DNA from: Climacteris rufus
Lineage: Eukaryota > Chordata > Aves > Passeriformes > Climacteridae
Direction: 5' to 3'
NCBI GenBank assembly: GCA_013398175.1
Contig: VZRZ01003873.1
Span: 124,001-188,000 of the forward strand
Length of the DNA stretch: 64,000 bases
Shown one piece after another: positions 54,022 through 64,000 of the stretch (within the stretch, counting starts at the first letter, position 1; the number at the start of each line of letters is the position of its first letter). A program made the position numbers and the translations under genes. The notes under the pieces were generated by a model. It was given only the letters and a program-made list of their open reading frames with translations. It made no database searches and was not told the origin of the DNA.

Positions 54022-57000
54022 GCTCTGTGTCTGCCACAGCATGGCAAGGGTGCTGCTGTTCCTTGTGCGCCACAGCCAAACTGATAATGGCACACTGGAT
54101 GGGGCTTCACATTTTGCTTACTGTGGGTACCGCTGAAAACTGGGTGATGGAGGGTCTGGGCCTTCTGTCCCTAAGGCAATGCAGAGCTGCAGGTCCTGAG
54201 CAGGTGACTCTCCTCTTGGGTGTTTTTGGATGAGAAATTTAGAAACATTAATGAGCAGCCTGGCTAGGCTGTTCAGACTTGCAATGTGTTGTACTGAAGG
54301 CATAAAGGAAAGGTTGAAAATCTCTGTTCTATGTATTTCTTTATTCATAGGTAAGATGGGTGCAAAGCTTATTATAGGCATGGTCTTCACTGTTTCTTCC
54401 TGTTCCCCAGTAAATTCACTCTGAAGATGTCAAAGACCTGCCTTTCTCGTCACTGCTTTTAGCTAATTTCTTTTACAGTGCTGATCCTGATTAACTTGAC
54501 ATCAGCTGTTTAAAAACGTACTACTCAGTTTAAGTGATGCGATGAGCAACATACTAACAGGATCTAAGATGTTTTTCCTGTAAAAGTACTATTTTTTCTT
54601 ATGCATTAGAACTGGCATCCTGCTACACACAGAATTTTTTTCTGAGGTTAACTTGCACTAAAAGAGTGGAACATGTTCACCATATGAGTGATCTCTTGAA
54701 GTCCTACACCCTCTTTCTCTCTTTCCTATACTCTCTTGCCTGTACATGACCTTCATGATGAGAAGGCAAGGGTAAAAGAAGTATTATATTTCCTTGTGAC
54801 TAAGCTCTAACTGAAACTACCTGGCTCTTAATGTGTATGTTAGATACACACTGATGGTGCTTCTGGGGTCTGAAAAAGCTCCAGAAAGCTGCACAGTGAG
54901 GATAACAGCTTTTCTTCAAAAACAACAAAAACAAATGCTCTCCCAGCAGTTCTCCTGCTTGCACTGCTCAGAATCCCCACCTACAGCCCTGGGTGCCTGG
55001 AGTAAGGAAGGGAGTTGCTTTATTTTCTTCTCCTATTCCTTACATCCAGAGGTTATCAAACCATGGCCAGAGCTTTTTAATTTAAACTCAGCTGTCTTGG
55101 GCTGTTGTCACTGTTCAGAAAACACAAGCAGAACACCAGAAAATCTTGAGTTGTGTTCTCTCATGTTTACCTGGTGTGTTTGTGAGAGTTCCAGGCACCA
55201 TGAGAGTCAGTCCCAAAGCAGGCTCTGAGTGTGTGTGTTTCCCTTCCATTCAGGTGCTTGCCTTGGTAAATTTTCTTACTCAGATTAATCAAACAGAATA
55301 TCCTCTGTATCTCTGTATCCTTGGTATTTTTTTTCTTTTTTTTTTAGGAAAAGGCAAAATATTTTACTTTTTTAAAGGAAATCTTTACAAGTCTTTAAAA
55401 TCAGGAAAAAAACTTGTCTGCAGGCCTCTGTCACTTATGTGGTGGTTTTCTCTTTTATTATTCATTATTATTGAGGACAACTGCTTTTCTTTTATTTCTT
55501 AAAAGTTCATTTTATTAGAGTAAAATTCCATCACTTGTAATCAGGAAAGTAAATGGATGTGTCCAAAGCAGGTGTAATTTGTATAATCTGTGAAGCATAT
55601 GTGGGGTTTTGTTGGCCAGTTGACTGAAAGAAAAAAGATTATTTTTGGCTTGTTCCCTAGAATCTTGCCTCTTCAGGAGCCAACAAAACTGTAAGAACAA
55701 ACAGTACATTATTTACTTTGTCAACTGGTTCCTACGGGTAATTAATCCATCACTTGGTTTCAGTGAGCCTTAGCAAAGTGCTGCCTACACAATCGCTTCC
55801 TGGAGCAAGAGATTACAGAAGAATACAAAATCTCTGCAGTGAAATACTAAATCTGTGAGACGGGAATTCTCCAAGAACAGACATCTTAAGTGTTGGAATT
55901 GAAATAACTCAAATAACTGGTAGTTGGACAGGCTTATCCTCATCTTCCCTTCTGGATATTGATTAGTCTTGAGTATTTTCTATAGTGCTAGGAGTGATGT
56001 AGGGTGAAGATCTCAGTGTTCAGTCATTCAGTCACATTTTGTGAGCAGTCTCAGCTTTGTTTTATTGTATTCCAAGTTGCATTTTATTGGTTGTGGATAA
56101 GGAAACTATGGTAACCACATTATTCTTAGCCTTCTTGGAAGAAACAGCTTTCAAATAAACAGAGAAGGCTGAAATACATTTTTAAGGCATTTGGCAGACC
56201 AAGTGTTGCATTAAGGAACAAAACACCCAACCACTGAGTTTTAGTTCATTTTGGAACAAGAGAAAATGATTATGAAATAAAAAAGAAACCTTTCATAAAA
56301 CTAGAATAATTTATTGGCAAGAACACTAGAGGGATAAAAGAAAGCTGGGAAGGTTGTGTAGAGCCCACCTAAGAAGATCAGCATGAGAGTGTGTAAGAGC
56401 CAAGAAAAATCAATCAAAAAGTAATAATAAGGGTTTGGGATGAGAAAAGAGGCAGGGGAAGTAATTTTCTGTGTGCATCTGTTTGACATTCTTTCAAAAG
56501 CTTTCTTGATGCTCGGGAAAAGAGATTTTTGTGTTTAGATTGTACTTGGTGGAGTTTACTTTGTGTCTGCTCCAGATAAAGACCCTATCCTCATATTTTA
56601 TTGCTTCCAGGATATCATTAGGTGAAAATGCGGCAAGAGAAAAATCTATACTGCAAATACATTGTGGTTCTGTCCTTGCAGTGCTCTATAAATGTTATGT
56701 ATGGGACACATACAGTTTCAAGCTTCATTAAATGTGTTATGGGTAGTCTGAAGTTGAGAACATGAGGGATTAGGGATATAAAAACCTGCCTGCCTGGCTC
56801 TGGAGTGACCATGGTAGATGAAAGCTGTCTAGTTTTCCTCATTAAGAAACTGGCCTGGGTGAGGAAGCTCAGACCCGTTTGCTTGGAAATATCTGATGTG
56901 TACTGAGGGTTTGGTGTGTCCTGCTGTGAGCAGGGCCCACATGGCTCTGTGCTTTGGAAGAAATGCTGCTGCAGTTCAACACGTCCCTTGCAGCCCTCCA

Positions 57001-60000
57001 CAAACAGCACTGTCCTCATCTTGTGCAAGCAAACCACTGAGTGTGCAGAAAATAACAGCAAGATTCCTTTTTTCCCCCCCTTATCTCTTATGGCTCTATG
57101 CCTGATAAGTTTGGAATTTGGTATGTGAAGTCTCGTTCCTGAGGAAATGCACAATTCATGGGCTTCAGCAGGCCAGGATTGTATCTAAGACACACAACAC
57201 CATTGCCTTGTGCTTCAAAGAGACGATATCACAGTGTCTTACAGATGTTTGTGCTACCCAGTGCTTGTTGACAGGATGCAATTAAGCTAATTGTTTCCAA
57301 CATATATGCCTCTGATTTAACAAAATAATTAATTCAGAAAAATGTTCCGGAAGTGGCACAGACAATACATCTGCCACGTACCCAGGGCAGTAGATTTTGT
57401 AGCAATATTCTCTCTTTACCGAGTCCCTAAAATGTTATTCTTGTGTGAAACTCTTTGATCACATACTGGGCTCACCCAGTGCTCCTCCCAGTCCAGTCAA
57501 TTTTAAACAGGACAGACTTGTGAACTCCTGGTTTTTTTGTTGTTGTTTTTAAACAAAACAAACAAAACAGCAAAACCAAATTAAAACCCCAAACTCATAA
57601 AATGTTAATATTAATGAAATCAGAACAACTGATTTTCATTTTGTTAAACATCACTAATATCCTTCCTAGACTTTTTCACTTCATTTGTCTTCATTCTAAT
57701 TAATAGAAATCTCTTGTGTGCTATATGAGGACAAATTTCAAACGACAGAAACATTTTAAAGTAGTGCTACAAAATATTGTCATTCCTTTTCTTTAAAAGA
57801 GTACAGAATAAATTGCAAAAGCTGCAGTCACAACATATTTCCAGACTGAAAACAGAATTAGAATTATTGATCATATGGAAGCAATATATAACATTCTTGT
57901 GTAATCTGGGAGAAGACACTTATTATCAATTTTGTATCTTAATGTGAGTATACTGCTCTCCCAAACTAAGCTAATGTAAACAGAAACCAGTTAACAAACA
58001 GCTGCCAGCACCCACTGGGGTTTTTTTCCTTCTGGAGGGCTCAGGCCCTGCTTTTGTGTCCCACATATTCCTGCAGCCAAGGTTGACAACTGTGGTCCAG
58101 AAGCAGCAGATATGATTTATTTGCAGAATACTGTGTAATGTTCAGTGCTGTCAAGGACAAGAAATAATGTTCCCCTGTGGACATAAATCTTTACTGGATC
58201 CTAGTTTTTGGTCCCATGTGCTTGCGTAACTTTGTGCAGGGCTTAAATGTGAATGTTTAGAGTACGGAGTCAGAATTGTAACTTCTTTTAGTGCCTGATG
58301 GATTTAGTTTTTAGAGTTTTCTGGTCTGCAGACTCTTAAGGTTATTTCAGAGGGCTTTTTGCAATGGATTTAAAGCAGTTTATTCAAATACTCCATGGCA
58401 ATTATGTCTCATCAAGTATCAGGATCAGGAGCTAAGTGGTCCCAGGGGTTTCCAGAGCCATATTTCTGCTTTCTACCATGGGCAGCTGGGGCTGCTCTGA
58501 GCCATTTTCTCATGTCCTCCTCAGCACTGGAACTTGGGCATTCCCTGTACAAGGCATCCTCCCCCAGCAGGCTGAAGATGCAGAGAACGTGATGGAAGCC
58601 AGAGTAGCTCACTCAGCACTGTGGTTCATCCTCATCTGAGGGAAGGCTATCTTGAGAGTGGATGCTGAGGTTTTTTGGAAAGATGGGAGTAATGGGACAT
58701 GCTTTCACACTTGCAGATGCAGTGAGTCCTTACCCATCCAAATGCTTGTTCTCATATGTGGGGAGTGAGTGCAGGTAGCTCCCTTACCATGTATGCTATG
58801 GTCTGTAGCATATGCTCCACCAGGAGTTCAATCCACATAGGACCATTTCTATAAAATATATTTTGTTTTGCTGGACCATGCTTTTTCTAAACACACTGAT
58901 TAATCTGATAGTCATTAGGAACAAACAAAAACCCTCCAGGCTCAGTTTAGTTTCTGGAGTAAGAATAATACATGGGGGGCTGTCACAGTTCTAACTCCCA
59001 AACCAAAACTCTGAGGTGTGACAGTGGAAGGAGTGCTGCATGTGCATAAGGGGATGACTGGGTTATGGGCTCAGTCTCTGGGTGGATCTAACTCCTCCTT
59101 CCAGGAGCCAAACTGCAGCAGCAGAACAGGAGAGGTAGCCTCTGGGTTTCACCTCTTTGTGGGCACGGGTGTGTCCCCACGTGCATACAGACATGTTTGA
59201 AGAGGGGAAGGTACTGCCCAAACTTTCATCCACGGCTGTAAAAGAGACCTAAATACGTCACTCCAAGGAAATAACTGGAGACAGCACTGTGGCTTTGGAG
59301 TTCTTACATCAGCCCTGCCAGCTGTTATATTGTAAAGACTAACAGCTTCTGTTAGCACTTGTTAATGATCTCTTGTGAGTATTAGGGGACTCCATAAAAG
59401 GTCTGTTGTCAGCATAAAATGTGTTCCCAGTTACTGGGGTGTGAAGAGGGGCTTGGCTCCACAAACAGTATTCCCCTTGGAGAAAAAGTGATCCAAGAAT
59501 GTTTTAACTCCTGAAGTTACTTGTGCCAAATCACCTCAAGGACTGCCTGTATTATATCCAGTGTGTTCATGGGTTCCCAGAACTCTGTCTGATGCCCTCC
59601 ATCACTTAAAGAAAACACACGATGTGTTTACAAGAGGTTGTTGTCCCTTTATGGTAAAGGCTGCAACCAACTTACTTTGGCATCCCATTAAAAGAACTCC
59701 TTTAGCCTGTAGCAGTGGCATTGTGTCCTGCAGGGATAAGGCCTGTATTGCACAAGGTCTTGGCTTCCTGCCTGCCACTTTTAGCACACGAGGGCCATTT
59801 ACCACAGCGCCACTGAGATCTGCAAGTCCTTGCATGGGGCAGGGCAGGCACTAACCCTTTGGGGTCCTCATGGTCCTACCTGCTGAGGGCTCTCACCTGA
59901 TCAGGGTCTGTGCAACAAAGCCAAGGAAGTGTGTGGGTGAAGGTGAGTGATTTCACCATCCGTGTGTAAAGTGGGAACCTTTCAAACCTGCCCTCTCTCT

Positions 60001-63000
60001 GATGCAAAGAAGGGACGTACCCTGTCCTCAGAAGGTCCTTGTTTGACTTTCAGGGATCCTTGGTTTGGTACCTAACTCTCCAACCCTGTTTTATGGGAGG
60101 AAGAGCATTAGAAGCACTGCAGTATTTGCACATCTACAAGGATTTTACTTAAGAAGTGTAGCAGAAATTAAACTGCAGTTACCACTGCTTGAAATGGGAG
60201 CCTGGTGGTGTGCAAAGGCAAGTCTGTTTTGCAGAATTTTGCTGTTACAATTTACTCTGCCAGTGTCTTTATTTTAAAAATAGGTTTTTGGAGGTCCATG
60301 CCCCAGTTTGCCAGTTCAAGAAACAGCTGTGATGGATAACAGCACAATAACAAAGTGGTTATTGGAGGACAAAAATTTACTGAGAGAAGGGGATAAAGAA
60401 GGAATGTGAGAGTAGGAATGCTGGGTAGTGTAGAGGTTAGTGCTGAGGTTATTCTATGCTTAAGTGTTTGCATAGAGAGAGAGGAGTGAATATCTCTCAT
60501 TTCATACCATACTTGTGCCTCAAGTTCCTCTCAGCATGGTTTTGATATCAGAACATTTCTTGGATTTGTTCTGCTTTCCAAACCCTGATTTGGAGCAGCT
60601 CTTCTCTGCAAAGATTTTTCCGAATTCTCCAAAGACAATTGATGCCAGTGGTGGAAAAATAAAATCCCTTTTGGCCCTTCAAAGGGCACTGTTAATCCTC
60701 AAGAGATCTTCTTCAGCCCTGACCTGTGACCAAGACCCCTTGTCCTACACTTGGTAAATTGGGGGCACAGTTAGCAGCAAGTTTGGCCGTGGTTTAATGC
60801 CCTGAAGGCACTGGCATATTCCTTGCAGTTTTATGTTTCCACTCTGATAAAAGTAGAAAGATCAACAAGATCTTCAAGCTACTCAAGTGCCAGCCCCATT
60901 TTTCCTGAGGCTCGTGGCAAGACTCCCCCTCCCTATGGGGCACTTGGGGCCAGCCCTCACTTGGTGCCCTCAGCATGGCCTGGGAGAGCCTTGCAGCAAA
61001 ACAAGGAAATGTCAATGGCATTAACCCCGTTAATTAACCCCATTAACCCCGTTCCTCCCACAGGGGAACACGCACACACCCCATGGATGGGGAACAGAGC
61101 AGCCTTTGTCCCCCTCCGAGGGGCTGCCTGGCACACCTCCTGTGCCACACGCTGGCCAGGCTGGCCTCAGGGACCGCAGCAGAGCTGGTCCAACGCTGAC
61201 TTCAGCTTCTTCCTTGAAGTGCTGGATTGCAGGGAACAGTGACCTAGAAAGGTGTTACAGGGGTTATTTTTTTCACTCCTACTTCTAGCTGCTGTTATCT
61301 ATGATCTTTAGAGAAGATCCTGTTTCTGGCTGTTCCACTGCTGGCAAGCCTTCATGTCAACAGGTTTTATGAAATGAAAGCAGGGTGTGTGAGCTATCCA
61401 GTGTGGACTGAATGTCCTGGTTTTTTCACATTCCTGTCCCTCCTGGATGCTTTGCTAGTAAAGCAGAGGGGCACTCTGTTCATTTACTGCTGGGGCTATC
61501 AATTCCCTGTCCTTGCCTTGCTGATCATCCTGACAACTACTTACTGAGTTTGCTTCTGAGCTGTATCTTAGATTCTTACTAATTTCTTGGCTGGTAGGGC
61601 AGCTTTTGGAGAACAGCCTATCAAGATTGGATCTTCAGGGTGTGTTGTTCTATCACATTTTTTTTGGCCTACTGGCTGAAACAGAGGTATCAGGGAAAAC
61701 CTGGCCTCGGATGGCTGCTTGACCATGTAAAATTTCTGCCCTGCTTTTCTGTCAAGTAAGACATAGGAAAGTTTAGCCTGTTTCTTATACAGAGCCTATG
61801 TGTGGTTTTTACCCTCTTATGGCTTTTCTATTTCTTGTAGTTCTCCCCAGCCCTTCTGTGGCTCCTCACCTTGTACTGTTATTCATCCCCTTCTCATCCA
61901 CTTTATCTGTTTTCACTTGCTTCATTGCAACTTCCTCTGACCTCACCTGCTTCAGGTCCCACAGCTCTATCTATGCCTGTTCCCTCTCTTCTTTCCTTGA
62001 CTGTGTTAAGAGTAGTTCTCTGACTTTATCTCCCATAGTTCTCTGTCCAGCCCACATAGTGCCTGAACAACCATTACTTGTTATTCTATATTATCCATGG
62101 TTGTCAGATTTTCAGCTCAAAACTAGGATACCCAAAAAAGAAAAACCATTAAAATAATTTTGTGAGCCTGAACACCTCCTCTCTGTCACTAAGGACGTCA
62201 TTGCCAGCACGTCTGTTCCTCAGTCCTGTAACAAGATTGTAATTTTCTATATGACTCCTTTCTAGGTACTGCATTCAGACTATTAATCCTGCTCAGTCTC
62301 TAAGATGCAGCACTTCCTTTCCTTCCCTCCCATCTGTCTTACTACAAACCCCATTCAGCCTGTGTTTATTTCAGAGCATCATTATTACAATATCCTTTCT
62401 TCTACCTGTGTCCCATTTGTATTGAAAAGATCCATCTTCTTAGGCCATTGCACTGGCTGTACCAGCCTGTCTTTGCCTATCTCTGCTTGTTCCTTGCTCT
62501 ACCACATCTATCCTAACATGGTTTGTTTTGTTTCCCAGGCCATTCCTGTCTGTATCCCTCCCCTGTCATCTGTCATTCCCTAAGTGACAACCCAAAACCC
62601 CGAAAGCATGCCCAGCTCCAGCCCAGCACACCCTGGAACTGTGTCATCCCCTGTGTGTGGTGCAGGGAGCTCCCTCGCCTCAGCTCCCAGGGGTGTGGGA
62701 TGTGTTGTGTTGGCACGTGGCTCACGGCACCAACACCTTCCTTTGGCACGGGAGCTCTGGGCCATGATGGTAATTCCCAGATGCTTCCAACATGTTACCA
62801 GTTATTGTTGCTGCTCTTGAAAAGATAACTTTCTTTAGGAGAATTTGGAAGATTTTCTAGCTTTAGTAGAGTCTGAAGGCAAAGATTCGTTGCTAAGCAA
62901 ATTGTCTTTTTCTTTTCTTTTTTTTTTTTAATAAATTGTAGTCACGGGTGGCCACTCTGAACAGCTGCTTTGCTTGCAGTGTCCCACTGTGGCCATGCCC

Positions 63001-64000
63001 TAATCTATGCATTACACAAGGAAATGGTCAGGTCCATTTTCTTTCCATTCATAATTATCTCGTGAATCTTGGTACTCAAGCACAAGAACAGCTTGCAAAG
63101 TTTTGGCAGCATTACATGAGTAATCTGTCCAGGGAAGTACTGGCTGTAAAAGCTATGTGGGCTTAAACCATGCAGTACGAGCTAGAGAAAGATGCAGTGG
63201 GAGTAACTGTGCTCTAGTAACACACTGTTACACACTGTAAAAATTCAAAGCAAATGGTGGGCCTCTGACAGACTCTTTTCCATTTTAGAAATACATGGTC
63301 ATATGCAGCTGAAAAAGCTATACTTGTTCTGATGTTTTCTGGCTGTGGTTCAATAAGAATGATGTCCTTTTAGGAGGTGTTAAGCTGCAGTTGTTAGTGA
63401 GAGTTAACTCAATGCATAACAGGGTTGATAGTTGCTTAGTTTGGATGCTGGGAAAAGTACAATACTGGGCTATTTGGGAGTTAAGGCAGCTTGGTTTCCA
63501 TGGAATGATTTGCAGGTACAAATGCTTGCCCTTCTCTCACAATTTCATTGTCAGCCCTTTCAGTTGCTGAGCTGAAAACTGAGTAGAAATGTGTCCACTG
63601 AATATGCACTCAGCCTGGATTCTTTTTTAAAAAGTGCATTTGAAATGGCTCATCACACCAGTGTTATTAGATAGAAGTATTTTTATCACCCAATTTAAAA
63701 AATAAAAATCAATAGAAGCTTTTTCCCTAAGAAGTTCTGCAACAGCTTTGTATTACGGAAAGGGCAGTAATAATTAGGTGATTTTTATGTCACAGAGAAG
63801 TAACGGGCCGGGGGGGGGAAATCCAGTCATGTGGACCCAGGTGAAATTTATTACTCTGGCTGTTGCAGCATTAGAGGTTTCTGCATGTGCTGAACATGTT
63901 CTCTTCCTCTGTAGTTCTTTATGCTCAGAATTCCAACAGCCAGTGATGCCAACTGGAGGGACAGGGAAGTTCATGTTTGTGTCTGTGGCTTCATTGGTGC
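54022..64000 (+). other. ARHGEF4: Intronic DNA downstream of the ARHGEF4 exon
   Basis: The next expected exon (start of the SH3 domain) is not present, so this intron is at least 9.98 kb long. It holds a T-rich tract near 62.91-62.93 kb ending in TTGTAG, which resembles an acceptor but opens no Asef-like frame, and a G9 run at 63810. The 178-codon minus-strand frame at 56618-57154 has no family resemblance. Confidence 0.7.

Noticed and set aside
53751..54233. 160-codon plus-strand frame overlapping the ARHGEF4 exon
   Set aside because: It reads the exon in a different frame. Its arginine- and glycine-rich part is a shadow of the GC-rich exon.
56618..57154. 178-codon minus-strand open frame, among the longest in the window
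   Set aside because: No recognisable domain, low-complexity or family pattern, and ordinary intronic composition. Open frames of this size are expected occasionally by chance in 64 kb.
61021..61051. Three TTAACCCC units resembling telomere-type repeats
   Set aside because: The vertebrate unit is TTAGGG/CCCTAA. This is a different, irregular and very short repeat, so it is no evidence of an interstitial telomere.
62905..62942. Long T tract ending in TTGTAG, like a splice acceptor
   Set aside because: The downstream frame does not resemble the Asef SH3 start or any other protein I know, so it is treated as a pseudo-acceptor.
1..64000. CRISPR arrays, operons, phage or bacterial islands, tRNA or rRNA genes
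   Set aside because: None seen. There are no regularly spaced direct repeats, no bacterial-style gene packing and no tRNA B-box context. The window behaves as vertebrate intronic DNA.

Overview
This window looks like vertebrate nuclear DNA, most likely from a bird. It is AT-rich and CpG-poor, has no long open reading frames, carries several CR1 retrotransposon fragments (the usual avian LINE), and contains one exon of a conserved animal gene. The CR1 copy near 28.35-28.89 kb resembles the CR1-J type that I associate with songbirds. That hint at a passerine comes from memory of the family and is weak.

The only protein-coding segment I can support is a 140-base exon at 53876-54015 on the + strand. 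It has a good acceptor and donor. Its 46 complete codons encode a segment matching the APC-binding region of ARHGEF4 (Asef), a Rac1/Cdc42 guanine nucleotide exchange factor. The preceding SH3-proximal boundary (the last residues read LAINE) is also conserved. Details of the match favour ARHGEF4 over its paralogue SPATA13 (Asef2). I found no exon for the SH3, DH or PH domains downstream, and no upstream exon. The window is therefore read as more than 53.8 kb of the intron before this exon, the exon itself, and almost 10 kb of the following intron.

Within the introns I can name a minus-strand CR1 fragment at about 8.1-8.5 kb, a CR1 3' end at about 10.2-10.3 kb, a longer plus-strand CR1 3' region at about 28.35-28.89 kb, and a much more decayed CR1-like stretch at about 36.7-37.15 kb. 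There are also an (ATT)15 microsatellite at 42.65 kb, several homopolymer tracts, and a compact set of competing inverted repeats at 19.10-19.16 kb. A few stretches have the look of conserved regulatory DNA, such as clustered homeodomain- and GATA-like words or local CpG retention, but this needs a cross-species alignment.

I saw no evidence of a new gene system, operon, CRISPR array, RNA gene or intact mobile element. The short open reading frames scattered across both strands are what chance gives in 64 kb of non-coding DNA, except where noted. The least explained structural item is the 19.1 kb hairpin set.
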